Positions 1-7,746 of a stretch of 30,735 nt of DNA are shown in pieces. The DNA is from NORP181 sp047623555 (GTDB lineage Bacteria > Pseudomonadota > Alphaproteobacteria > Rhodobacterales > Rhodobacteraceae). The position numbers were made by a program, and so were the translations under genes. The notes below the pieces were generated by a model. The model was not told the origin of the DNA and made no database searches. It saw only the letters and a list, made by a program, of their open reading frames with translations. Position 1 is the first letter of the stretch. Every line of letters begins with the position of its first letter. The DNA is taken from assembly GCA_047623555.1 (NCBI GenBank), contig JBLHMP010000045.1, positions 1 to 30,735 of the forward strand, given 5' to 3'.

Positions 1-1
1 C

Positions 2-145
2 GCCTATCCTACACAAAAACAATTTACCGAAGCCATTTTGAAGTTCTTTCGGAAAATCATCCCAGAACAATGGCACGATTTCCGGAACCAGGTCACTGAC
101 AACTTCCGCATCGTCTCAGAACAAAATCTTCGGGTTTTGGAGTGA
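2..145 (+). CDS. IS630-family transposase, C-terminal fragment (cut by window edge)
   Basis: An open frame enters from the left edge and runs 47 codons to TGA at 143-145. The translation begins AYPTQKQFTEAILKFFRK and ends with FRIVSEQNLRVLE. This resembles the extreme C-terminus of IS630-type DDE transposases, where a tail of the form 'YPT..F..AI..FF....P..W..F...VTDNFR' follows the last catalytic acidic residue. The catalytic DDE core would lie upstream and is not visible. The fragment may be the end of an intact insertion sequence or a remnant. Insertion-sequence copies often break assemblies, which fits its place at the edge. No terminal inverted repeat or TA duplication could be confirmed with only one end present. 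The family call is from memory of the tail pattern, so moderately sure. Confidence 0.65.
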   Translation, partial: AYPTQKQFTEAILKFFRKIIPEQWHDFRNQVTDNFRIVSEQNLRVLE

Positions 146-201
146 GGAGAGTATAAGTAATAAATAATCTTCACTCTCGTCCCCTTTACTCTAAAGGCAC
201 G

Positions 202-228
202 TTAACACAGATTAACAAAGAGTTAACA
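202..228. promoter_or_regulatory. Three phased TTAACA repeats with a CtrA-type site
   Basis: TTAACA occurs at 202-207, 212-217 and 223-228, with 10- and 11-bp periods, so all three face the same side of the helix. The second and third form TTAA-N7-TTAAC (212-227), the consensus for the alphaproteobacterial cell-cycle regulator CtrA. No complete gene starts next to it: gyrB ends at 415 and the transposase fragment ends at 145. It could be a promoter whose target gene was displaced by the insertion sequence, or chance in AT-rich DNA. A small hairpin CCTTTA-CTC-TAAAGG lies just left at 183-197. Confidence 0.35.
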
Positions 229-327
229 CTCTTACAAAATCGGCTGGTATTTAGAAAGAAGACTCCAGCCCGAATTCTATAAACATATATGTATTTTAGA
301 TGCTGTCTTTAATTCAGAAAAAGTTCC

Positions 328-368
328 GACACCAAAACCTATCGAAGATTCGACTTGGTTTTGGTGCC
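328..368 (-). terminator. Probable gyrB transcription terminator
   Basis: On the minus strand, downstream of the gyrB stop, the arms GGCACCAAAACC (368-357) and GGTTTTGGTGTC (339-328) pair over 12 bp with one G-U wobble. The inner loop can itself fold (TCGAA/TTCGA). A T5 run (minus strand, 322-318) follows five bases after the stem, so it is a somewhat imperfect intrinsic terminator. A second short inverted repeat, GGCTGG/CCAGCC (242-270), lies further downstream. Confidence 0.5.
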
Positions 369-414
369 GACAACAAATAGCAAAAGTTTCCGACAGAATC
401 CAACAATCCCGATA

Positions 415-2832
415 TCAGAAATCCAAATTCTCCACACTTAGCGCGTTTTTCTGGATGAATTCACGACGCGGCTCCACCACATCGCCCATCAGCTTGGTAA
501 ACAGATCATCCGCCTCGGCGGTATCGTCGATCTTGACCTGCAACAGCGTCCGCGCGTCCGGATCCAGCGTGGTTTCCCAAAGCTGGCTCGGGTTCATTTC
601 GCCCAGCCCTTTGTAACGTTGCAACGACAGACCCTTTTCACCCTCGTCCAGAATCCCCTTGAGCAAATCCAGCGGCCCGTGGATCAACTGACTGCGATCC
701 TTACGCACCAATGCACCGGTCGAGCCATAGGTTTCCTGCAAACTCTGGGTAAAGCTGCCAGTACGGCGTGCCTCACCCGAACGCAGCAATGGCCCGTCCA
801 GCGTGCGCACCTCTTCGACACCGCGCAAAATGCGGGCAAGCCGGATACCGTGGTCTTGGGTAATCCGCCCATGCCAGCCCTTTTCGTATTCCAGCGCGAT
901 CTGGTCCAAACGGCTGGCAACACGGTCCGCAACACCCTGCAAATCGGCATCCACAACGCCCGGTACAAAGGCTCCGGCAATGGCTGACTGTTCCAGAATG
1001 TGGCGCGGGTAATGCGTTGGAAAGGCATCCAGCACCCGCTTCAATTGCCGTGCTTCATTAACCACGCGATTCAGGTCGGCACCGGCGATCTCTTCGCCAG
1101 AGCCAAGCCGCAGCATCGCACCATCGATCCCTTGTTGGACCAGATAATCGTCCATTTCGGCCTGATCTTTCAGGTAAACCTCGGATTTCCCACGCCCCAC
1201 TTTGTAAAGCGGAGGTTGCGCGATGTAGAGATATCCACCTTCGATCAACTGCGGCATCTGCCGGTAAAAGAACGTCAGCAGCAGCGTCCGGATATGCGCT
1301 CCATCCACGTCCGCATCCGTCATGATAACAATCTTGTGGTACCGCAATTTTGTAATGTCGAATTCATCGCGACCAATGCCGGTTCCCAGCGCCATCACCA
1401 TGTTGCCGATTTCCTGCGATCCCAGCATCCGGTCAAACCGTGCCCGTTCGACGTTCAGGATTTTACCCTTCAGGGGCAGGATGGCCTGTGTTTTCCGATC
1501 CCGGCCCGTTTGCGCCGATCCACCGGCGCTGTCGCCTTCCACCAGAAAAACTTCTGTGTTGACTGGATCTTTGTCAGAACAATCCTTCAGCTTACTGCTC
1601 AGAAAGTTCATATCCATCGGGTTTTTGCGTCGGGTCAAATCGCGGGCCTTACGGGCAGCTTCGCGGGCGGTTGCCGCCTCGACGATCTTACCAACGACGA
1701 TCTTGGCGATTGCTGGGTTTTCCTCAAACCATTCGGCCAGTTTTTCGTTGACCAGTCCTTCGACTGCCGGACGCACCTCAGAGCTGACCAATTTGTCTTT
1801 GGTCTGCGAGCTGAATTTAGGGTCCGGCACTTTGATCGACAACACACAGGTCAGCCCTTCGCGGGCATCATCGCCAGTAAAGCTGATCTTTTCGCGTTTG
1901 GCGATACCGCTGGTCTGGGCGTAATTGTTGATGGTCCGGGTCAGCGCACCACGGAACCCGGCCAAATGCGCGCCGCCATCACGCTGTGGGATGTTGTTGG
2001 TAAAAGGCAGCACGTTTTCATGGTAGCTGTCGTTCCACCACATCGCGACCTCAACAACGATATCATCGCGTTCACCGACGAAAAAGATCGGATTTTCCAT
2101 TAACGCGGTCTTGGACCGGTCCAGGTATTTAACGAATTCCTTAACACCACCTTCGTAGTACAATTCACTGCGCAGCGCCTCGGCGGGGCGTTCGTCAATC
2201 AGGATGATGCGGACACCAGAATTCAGGAACGCCAGTTCGCGCAGACGCCGTTCCAGAATGTCGAAGGAATACTCCAGATTGGAAAACGTATCGGTCGAGG
2301 CCATAAACCGAACCTCGGTGCCGGTGCGATCACCGGTCTCGGCAACCACCTTGAGGTGCTCGACTGTATCGCCACCTTCAAACCGCGCCACGTGCTCTTT
2401 TCCATCGCGCCAGATGCGCAACTCCAGCCAATCGCTCAGCGCATTGACAACGGACACGCCAACACCGTGCAGTCCGCCGGAAACCTTATAGGAATTGCTA
2501 TCGAATTTGCCGCCTGCGTGCAGTTGGGTCATGATGACCTCGGCAGCAGAAACGCCTTCTTCTTCGTGGATGCCAACGGGAATTCCGCGACCATTATCGC
2601 TCACGGAAACGCTCGAATCCGCGTGGATTTTGACGGTCACCGCATCAGCGTGGCCTGCCAATGCTTCGTCGATGCCATTATCAACGACCTCATACACCAT
2701 ATGGTGCAAACCCGATCCGTCATCCGTGTCACCGATATACATGCCAGGCCGTTTACGAACAGCCTCTAACCCTCTGAGAACCTTGATAGAATTCGCGTCA
2801 TATGCTTCCGTGGGTTGCTTGCCTTCGGACAT
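415..2832 (-). CDS. gyrB: DNA gyrase subunit B
   Basis: ATPase subunit of the type II topoisomerase that introduces negative supercoils, acting as A2B2 with GyrA in the cytoplasm. The 805-residue length matches full-length proteobacterial GyrB. The GHKL ATPase domain shows EVVDN (48-52), DNGRGIP (79-85) and GGLHGVGVSVVNALS (119-133). The transducer carries the QTK switch lysine (343-345). The TOPRIM domain has EGDSAGG (432-438) and DADVDGAH (507-513), and the C-terminal tail contains QRYKGLGEMN. The ATG at 2832 is preceded by AGAGGA about nine bases upstream. It is the last gene of the dnaA-dnaN-recF-gyrB series on this strand, but a good promoter in the 175-bp gap after recF suggests independent transcription. 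Nothing is truncated. Confident. Confidence 0.98.
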   Translation of the reverse strand: MSEGKQPTEAYDANSIKVLRGLEAVRKRPGMYIGDTDDGSGLHHMVYEVVDNGIDEALAGHADAVTVKIHADSSVSVSDNGRGIPVGIHEEEGVSAAEVIMTQLHAGGKFDSNSYKVSGGLHGVGVSVVNALSDWLELRIWRDGKEHVARFEGGDTVEHLKVVAETGDRTGTEVRFMASTDTFSNLEYSFDILERRLRELAFLNSGVRIILIDERPAEALRSELYYEGGVKEFVKYLDRSKTALMENPIFFVGERDDIVVEVAMWWNDSYHENVLPFTNNIPQRDGGAHLAGFRGALTRTINNYAQTSGIAKREKISFTGDDAREGLTCVLSIKVPDPKFSSQTKDKLVSSEVRPAVEGLVNEKLAEWFEENPAIAKIVVGKIVEAATAREAARKARDLTRRKNPMDMNFLSSKLKDCSDKDPVNTEVFLVEGDSAGGSAQTGRDRKTQAILPLKGKILNVERARFDRMLGSQEIGNMVMALGTGIGRDEFDITKLRYHKIVIMTDADVDGAHIRTLLLTFFYRQMPQLIEGGYLYIAQPPLYKVGRGKSEVYLKDQAEMDDYLVQQGIDGAMLRLGSGEEIAGADLNRVVNEARQLKRVLDAFPTHYPRHILEQSAIAGAFVPGVVDADLQGVADRVASRLDQIALEYEKGWHGRITQDHGIRLARILRGVEEVRTLDGPLLRSGEARRTGSFTQSLQETYGSTGALVRKDRSQLIHGPLDLLKGILDEGEKGLSLQRYKGLGEMNPSQLWETTLDPDARTLLQVKIDDTAEADDLFTKLMGDVVEPRREFIQKNALSVENLDF

Positions 2833-2859
2833 CCAAAAAATCCTCTATATTTTTCACAT

Positions 2860-2888
2860 TTTATACGACTTTTCGGGGGGAATGTCAC
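2860..2888 (-). promoter_or_regulatory. gyrB sigma-70-type promoter
   Basis: On the minus strand, GTGACA (2888-2883), a 17-bp spacer and TATAAA (2865-2860) make a near-consensus -35/-10 pair. Transcription would begin roughly 20 bases before the gyrB start codon. The block TATAAAATGTG containing the -10 is repeated exactly 44 bp upstream (2909-2899), where I see no convincing -35. It may be a second start or a regulator-binding repeat. Confidence 0.55.
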
Positions 2889-3007
2889 CCTTTCCGGGCA
2901 CATTTTATAACAGGCAAAGACGTTCACCTGACCAACGCAGATCTGCGGCCAACTGACAATCAGATCAATCTGGTACATCGTCGTTGGTCTAGCTGTTTCA
3001 CCTCAGG

Positions 3008-4105
3008 TCACGGAACCGCAACCGCGGACACGCCATCGGTTTCAGTCACTTCCAGATATTGCGCCCGATCGCCCAGTTCTGCAAACAGCTCATCTCCAGT
3101 GCCGGTCATCCACGCCTGGGCGCCAAGCGCGCAAATCTCATCATAGAGCGCGGCGCGGCGATCTCTGTCCAGATGTGCGGCGACCTCGTCCAGCAACAGG
3201 ATCGGCGGCGCGCCAATACGTTCGGACAGAGCCCGCGCGTTGGCCAAAATTAGTGACACCAGCAGCGCCTTTTGCTCGCCGGTGGAACAATCGCGCGCAG
3301 GCACACCTTTGGCCGCGTAAACGCCATACACATCGGCGCGATGTGGTCCAACCAATGTACGCCCGGCAGCAATGTCGCGAAAGCGGCTCTCGGCCAAGGC
3401 ATCACGCAAATCATCCTCAGTTTCGGGCATTTCGCCTTCGGTCAGGGTTAACTCTAACTCGGCCACAGGAAAGGCGGTTTTCGCCTGATCCTGTGCTGCG
3501 CCCAACAGTTCCAGCGTCTCCACCCGGCCGCGGTGAATTGCATGGCCAGCAGTTGCCATCTGCGCCTCGAGCGCGCCGTACCAGGCGGCATCTCGCACCT
3601 GATCCTTAAGCAAACGATTGCGTTCGCGCATAGCCTTTTCGTAGGTCAACGAGGCCTCGGCATGGGACGGCTCAAAGCTCATTGCCATGCGATCCAGAAA
3701 CCGGCGGCGCCCGTCGGCGCCTTCGATCCACAACCGGTCCATCGACGGCACCAGCCACAACACCCGCGCGATGCGGCCCAAAGCCAGTTGATTGGCGGCC
3801 TTTTCATCGATCCGCACCTGCCGCGCAGCACCGGCATCCGACCAGGTTTCAACCTCGTGCACACGGCCCAGCGATTTGATAATACCAGTCAGCTTCCATC
3901 CCAACGCCTCGGGGCGGCGCACCATATCCTGTGCTGCGGCACGGCGCAGACCACGACCGGGCGAAAACAACGATACCGCCTCAAGGATATTGGTTTTACC
4001 CGCGCCATTGGGCCCATAGATCGCCACAGGGCGGCCATCACAGGACAGCCGCGCCACTTTGTGCGACCGGAAATGGGACAAGGTAAGGTAAGTCAGGCAC
4101 AACAT
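3008..4105 (-). CDS. recF: DNA replication and repair protein RecF
   Basis: SMC/ABC-type ATPase that binds ssDNA-dsDNA junctions and, with RecO and RecR, loads RecA at gaps and stalled forks. The 365 residues include the Walker A motif GPNGAGKTN (31-39), the RecF-typical VGPHR (252-256), the ABC signature STGEQKA (274-280) and Walker B LLLDEVAAHLD (303-313). The N-terminus (LTLSHFRSHK) is typical of RecF. It lies 43 bp downstream of dnaN on the same strand, the classic dnaN-recF arrangement, and is probably cotranscribed with it. Length is normal and no key motif is missing. Confidence 0.96.
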   Translation of the reverse strand: MLCLTYLTLSHFRSHKVARLSCDGRPVAIYGPNGAGKTNILEAVSLFSPGRGLRRAAAQDMVRRPEALGWKLTGIIKSLGRVHEVETWSDAGAARQVRIDEKAANQLALGRIARVLWLVPSMDRLWIEGADGRRRFLDRMAMSFEPSHAEASLTYEKAMRERNRLLKDQVRDAAWYGALEAQMATAGHAIHRGRVETLELLGAAQDQAKTAFPVAELELTLTEGEMPETEDDLRDALAESRFRDIAAGRTLVGPHRADVYGVYAAKGVPARDCSTGEQKALLVSLILANARALSERIGAPPILLLDEVAAHLDRDRRAALYDEICALGAQAWMTGTGDELFAELGDRAQYLEVTETDGVSAVAVP

Positions 4106-4148
4106 ACGTCTGCCCCTCTACCGGTTTTCTTTAACAGAAAGCGGCCCG

Positions 4149-5267
4149 TCAAACCCGCATCGGCATGACCACATAGATCGCGCTTTGGTCATTACCTTCA
4201 CGCATCAACGTCGGATCACCAGATGAGTTGAACATGAACACAGCGTTTTCGCGATCCACCTGACTGGCAATTTCCAGCAGGTATTTGGCGTTAAACCCGA
4301 TCTCCAGAGGCTCATCGGTGTAAGCCACCGACAGTTCTTCTTCGGCGGCACCACTATCAGGAGCGTTAACCGACAGGATCAGCCGGTCTTCCTCCAACTG
4401 CAATTTCACCGCACGCGAACGTTCTGACGAAACTGTCGCGACCCGATCAACGGCCTTGGCAAATTCGGCTGCATCCACCTCAAGGCGGCGGGTGTTGCCC
4501 TGCGGAATAACCCGCGTGTAATCAGGGAACGTGCCGTCGATCACTTTGGACGTCAGCGTCACATCCGGCGTGGCAAAGCGTACCTTGGTTTCGCTAACGG
4601 ATACCGCGATCATCATCTCGTCATCATCCAGCAGTTTGCGCATCTCACCAACGGTCTTACGCGGCACGATGACACCGGGCATATCGCCGGCCCCTTCGGG
4701 CAGATCCGCGTCGATCCGCGCCAGTCGATGGCCATCAGTGGCCACACAGCGCAGCACTTTTCCGCCATCTGATTCGGAGACATGCATATAAACGCCGTTC
4801 AGATAATACCGGGTTTCCTCGGTTGAAATGGCGAATTTGGATTTGTCGAACAGTCGCCGCAACACAGCCGCTGCAACTGAGAAATTCGTTTGGTAGTCGG
4901 ACGAGGCCATCACCGGAAAATCTTCGCGTGGCAATGTCGCCAGCGAGAAATTCGAGCGGCCAGCCTCAACCGTTAGACGCCCCGCGGCACTGTCTGCGGT
5001 CAACACCACCAACGCGCCATCCGGCAGCTTACGCACGATTTCATTCAACGTCGTCGCCGAAACCGTGGTCGCGCCTGCGCGTTCAACCTGCGCCGCGGCT
5101 TTGTCGACCACTTCGATATCCAGATCGGTGGCGCGGAACTGCACCTGATCACCTTCGGCTTCGATCAGCACGTTGGCCAGGATCGGAATCGTATTGCGCC
5201 GCTCTACTACCGATTGTGCCTGTGACACAGCCTTTAACAGCGCGCCGCGCTCTATGCTGATTTTCAT
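4149..5267 (-). CDS. dnaN: DNA polymerase III subunit beta (sliding clamp)
   Basis: Forms the dimeric ring clamp that tethers polymerase III and other replication and repair proteins to DNA. The 372 residues from MKISIERGALLKAVSQ match the family length and conserved N-terminus. Three clamp folds are evident from the overall pattern, ending in the conserved YVVMPMRV, which in this family contributes to the partner-binding pocket. The frame is open further upstream, but the ATG at 5267, preceded by AGAGGATCAGAG, fits the family start, so the upstream 43 codons are excluded. It lies between dnaA and recF; the 153-bp gap after dnaA holds a possible own promoter. Confidence 0.97.
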   Translation of the reverse strand: MKISIERGALLKAVSQAQSVVERRNTIPILANVLIEAEGDQVQFRATDLDIEVVDKAAAQVERAGATTVSATTLNEIVRKLPDGALVVLTADSAAGRLTVEAGRSNFSLATLPREDFPVMASSDYQTNFSVAAAVLRRLFDKSKFAISTEETRYYLNGVYMHVSESDGGKVLRCVATDGHRLARIDADLPEGAGDMPGVIVPRKTVGEMRKLLDDDEMMIAVSVSETKVRFATPDVTLTSKVIDGTFPDYTRVIPQGNTRRLEVDAAEFAKAVDRVATVSSERSRAVKLQLEEDRLILSVNAPDSGAAEEELSVAYTDEPLEIGFNAKYLLEIASQVDRENAVFMFNSSGDPTLMREGNDQSAIYVVMPMRV

Positions 5268-5300
5268 GATCTCTGATCCTCTGCGTCCGTCGGGAAGGGC

Positions 5301-5328
5301 AAAATAGCGCGTTTGCCCGGCCATACAA
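5301..5328 (-). promoter_or_regulatory. Possible dnaN promoter
   Basis: Minus strand TTGTAT (5328-5323), a 16-bp spacer and TATTTT (5306-5301) match the sigma-70 boxes at 4 of 6 positions each, about 35 bases upstream of the dnaN start. It is a weak match; readthrough from dnaA is an alternative. A perfect palindromic hairpin GGGCCA-TC-TGGCCC (5381-5394) lies just after the dnaA stop, but no T-run follows it on this strand. Confidence 0.3.
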
Positions 5329-5420
5329 GGCTTTAATGGATTGTTCCGCCGGAAATGCAACAAGGTCAAGGGGCAGAGGCGGGCCATCTGGCCCAACTTT
5401 TGTTCCCTGTGGTGCCCACG

Positions 5421-6791
5421 CTACGCTTCTAGGGTGCGGCGCAGCATTTCTACGTCTTCGGCGATTTGCCCGTCGGTCGCTTTCAGCTCTTCGATGCGGC
5501 GGACGCCATACATGATCGTCGTGTGATCACGACCACCAAACCGGCGACCGATCTCTGGCAACGACCGGCTGGTCAGCTGTTTGCACAGATACATCGCCAC
5601 CTGACGCGGCCGCGCATAGCTGCGCAGGCGTTTTGGCCCGATGATATCGCTGAGACGGATGTTATAATAATCCGACACTTTGCGCTGAATCTCTTCGACG
5701 GTGATTTTGCGTTCCGAGGCGCGCAGAATATCGGCAAGACAATCCTGCGTCAGATCCATGTCGATTTCGCGCCCAACCAGAGAAGCAAAGGCAAACAGCC
5801 GGGTCAAAGCACCTTCGAGCACGCGCACATTTGTCGAAATTCGCTGCGCCAGGAATTCCAGAACGCCATTGGCAATTTCCAGACCTGGGTAGGTCTTGCA
5901 CTGCGCCAAAACCTTGGTTTGCAGAATGCCCAGACGCAATTCGTAGTCGGTTGGGTGCAAATCAACAACCAGCCCACATTGCAGCCGGGATTTCACCCGA
6001 TCCTCAAGGTCTTTGATCTCGCCAGGGGCGCGATCGGCGGAAATGATGATCTGTTTGTTTTGGTCCACCAGCGCGTTGAACGTGTGAAAGAACTCTTCTT
6101 GGGTGCTGTCTTTGCCAGCGATAAACTGGACATCATCCACCATAAGCACGTCGACGGACCGGAACAGCATCTTGAAGTCCATCATTTTGCGTTCGCGCAA
6201 CGCCTGAACAAACCGGTACATGAATTGTTCAGCAGACAGATACAGCACGTTCAGCTCAGGTTTACGGGCCCGAAGCTCCCATGCGATGGCGTGCATCAGG
6301 TGGGTTTTACCAAGACCAACACCACCATATAAAACCAGCGGGTTGAACGTCACGGGGCCGCCTTCGCTAACCCGACGCGCGGCAGCATGGGCCAGTTCGT
6401 TGGGCTTGCCGACCACAAAGCCATCAAAGGTGAACCGAGGGTCCAATGGCGCAGCCTGCAACGCCTCAACGACGCTTGCAGTCAATCGCGGACTCACTGT
6501 CGCGGGTTTGATCGGTGACCTTGAACGACTCGCAGGGCGCACAGGTGAGTTGGCCGCAACCTTAAAGGCGACACGCTGTACCGGGTGGCCCGCCTGATTC
6601 AGCTCATACAGAATTAAATCTGCAAAATTCTGACTGACATAGTTTCCCATGAAATTTGTCGGCACATGAAACACGGCTATACCGTCATCAAGTTTCGAAA
6701 ATTCCAGTGGTTCAATCCACGTTGTATAATTATTTTGCCCAACTGTCTTAAGCAGTCGTTGTCTGAGTTGACCCCATTTATCGTTTGTCAT
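5421..6791 (-). CDS. dnaA: Chromosomal replication initiator protein DnaA
   Basis: AAA+ ATPase that binds DnaA boxes at oriC and melts the origin. From the ATG at 6791 it has 456 residues. Domain I is at about 1-80 (KWGQLRQRLLKTVGQNNYTTWI) and a short linker at about 81-115. The AAA+ core has Walker A GGVGLGKTH (156-164) and Walker B LMVDDVQF (216-223). The domain IV helix-turn-helix carries the DnaA signature GGRDHTTIMYGVRRI (419-433). The frame stays open upstream to a GTG at 6818, but the ATG at 6791 has GAGG at suitable spacing and gives the family N-terminus. It heads the dnaA-dnaN-recF-gyrB set. An inverted repeat CCAGA-N6-TCTGG (6838-6853) lies about 47 bp upstream. Confidence 0.97.
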   Translation of the reverse strand: MTNDKWGQLRQRLLKTVGQNNYTTWIEPLEFSKLDDGIAVFHVPTNFMGNYVSQNFADLILYELNQAGHPVQRVAFKVAANSPVRPASRSRSPIKPATVSPRLTASVVEALQAAPLDPRFTFDGFVVGKPNELAHAAARRVSEGGPVTFNPLVLYGGVGLGKTHLMHAIAWELRARKPELNVLYLSAEQFMYRFVQALRERKMMDFKMLFRSVDVLMVDDVQFIAGKDSTQEEFFHTFNALVDQNKQIIISADRAPGEIKDLEDRVKSRLQCGLVVDLHPTDYELRLGILQTKVLAQCKTYPGLEIANGVLEFLAQRISTNVRVLEGALTRLFAFASLVGREIDMDLTQDCLADILRASERKITVEEIQRKVSDYYNIRLSDIIGPKRLRSYARPRQVAMYLCKQLTSRSLPEIGRRFGGRDHTTIMYGVRRIEELKATDGQIAEDVEMLRRTLEA

Positions 6792-7285
6792 CCAGCGCCT
6801 CACGCAGTCCGGCCCCACGGCCTGTTCCGTTATCTAACCAGAAATCAATCTGGCAGGATCCACCGCACGGGACATGGGCGCACTGCACAGATAGCAGCAC
6901 GACCGCCTGACAAGCAAGACGGTGCAACATACATTAATATCGCTGGACCCGCTCCACCCATCGTGGACAGTCCAACAACAAAAAAACATCGTTGCAAACA
7001 CATGTAATGACAGGGCTGTATGTCGGTTTTGGCCGACACCTGCAGCAGGTCGTTCGAAAGTGCCTATTGGCCGCTCCGTTCAACAATCGCTCTTGTTGGT
7101 ATTTGATGCCCATCAAAAACCATCAATAGCTCCTGTCCCCCCAGCGAGTGAATCGCTGAAACAGTAGTAACAAATTCCTGAGCAATGCGGCAATAAACCT
7201 TTGGTATTGACTCGGACTTTGCCTGCAAAGAATCTGTTGCACCTGCAGAAAGGTCTCACCCAACTTGCCTGGGATCAAGACACGC
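6792..7285. other. Gene-free dnaA upstream region with clustered inverted repeats
   Basis: Roughly 500 bp between dnaA and the rpsT terminator with no convincing gene. It holds short perfect inverted repeats: CCAGA/TCTGG (6838-6853), TGGAC-A-GTCCA (6964-6974), TGTCGG/CCGACA (7021-7038), ACCTGC-A-GCAGGT (7038-7050), CAACAA/TTGTTG (7081-7098), TTTGATG-CC-CATCAAA (7102-7117) and CAGCGA/TCGCTG (7142-7158). I found no good DnaA box (TTATNCACA) by eye. It must hold the dnaA promoter and may be part of an origin or a regulatory region. The function is not established by the sequence. Confidence 0.5.
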
Positions 7286-7314
7286 AAAAAGGCGCTGCCA
7301 CTGGCAACGCCTTT
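7286..7314 (-). terminator. rpsT intrinsic terminator
   Basis: Downstream of rpsT on the minus strand, AAAGGCGTTGCC (7314-7303) and GGCAGCGCCTTT (7299-7288) form a 12-bp stem with one G-U pair and the 3-base loop AGT. The T's closing the stem continue into a run of five (7290-7286). This is a textbook rho-independent terminator and isolates rpsT from dnaA. Confidence 0.85.
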
Positions 7315-7351
7315 ACGTAGATGGAAAATCTCAGGCTACAAGAGCCAGAGA

Positions 7352-7615
7352 TTAGGCCAGTGCTTTGACTCGCGACGACAGCCGCGACATTTTGCGCGCA
7401 ACAGTCTTTTTGTGGTAAACACCTTTGGTCACACCGCGCATCAGCTCAGGCTGAACGGCGCGAAGGGCCTTTGCGGCATCATCTTGGATGCCCGATTCAA
7501 TCGCTTCTTCTACAGTACGCAGAAAAGTACGGATGCGCGAACGACGGGCTTTGTTTACAGCAAAGCGTGCTTCGTTCTGACGGGCGCGTTTTTTAGCTTG
7601 TGGCGAATTGGCCAT
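7352..7615 (-). CDS. rpsT: 30S ribosomal protein S20
   Basis: Primary 16S rRNA-binding protein of the small subunit. The 87 residues are very basic (MANSPQAKKRARQNE..., ending SRLSSRVKALA) and match the whole S20 family in length and in the N-terminal NSPQAKKRARQNE pattern. The three-helix bundle covers most of the protein. It lies upstream of dnaA on the same strand, an order common in alphaproteobacteria, but a strong terminator separates the two. The ribosome binding site is modest (GGGACGATAA before the ATG). Confidence 0.97.
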   Translation of the reverse strand: MANSPQAKKRARQNEARFAVNKARRSRIRTFLRTVEEAIESGIQDDAAKALRAVQPELMRGVTKGVYHKKTVARKMSRLSSRVKALA

Positions 7616-7694
7616 ATTATTTATCGTCCCACGGTTTGAGTAGGGTGTGAATTAGAAGTTGCGTCTTTAGGTGCGACTTGGCGGCGAGTCAACA

Positions 7695-7742
7695 GGGGAT
7701 CGTCCCCAAACGGGCCAAGACCGAAAAACGGCCAGGGCCCGT
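7695..7742 (-). terminator. Weak terminator-like hairpins after the enoyl-CoA hydratase gene
   Basis: Just past the hydratase stop on the minus strand, ACGGGCC (7742-7736) pairs with GGCCCGT (7716-7710), followed by TTT only. A second hairpin, GGGGA-TCG-TCCCC, sits at 7695-7707. The structure is clear but the T-run is short, so termination here is tentative. Confidence 0.35.
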
Positions 7743-7746
7743 AGCG

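Noticed and set aside
1000..2103. 367-codon open frame on the plus strand opposite gyrB
   Set aside because: It is fully antisense to a clearly conserved gene, has no recognisable family and no ribosome site; it reflects the codon bias of gyrB.
5381..5394. GGGCCA-TC-TGGCCC as the dnaA terminator
   Set aside because: Perfect palindrome after dnaA, but no T-run follows on the minus strand.
5466..6332. 288-codon open frame opposite dnaA
   Set aside because: Shadow of dnaA, no family resemblance.
6830..6840. TTATCTAAC as a DnaA box
   Set aside because: Only about 6 of 9 positions match TTATNCACA and no other boxes lie nearby, so it is not called as an origin element.
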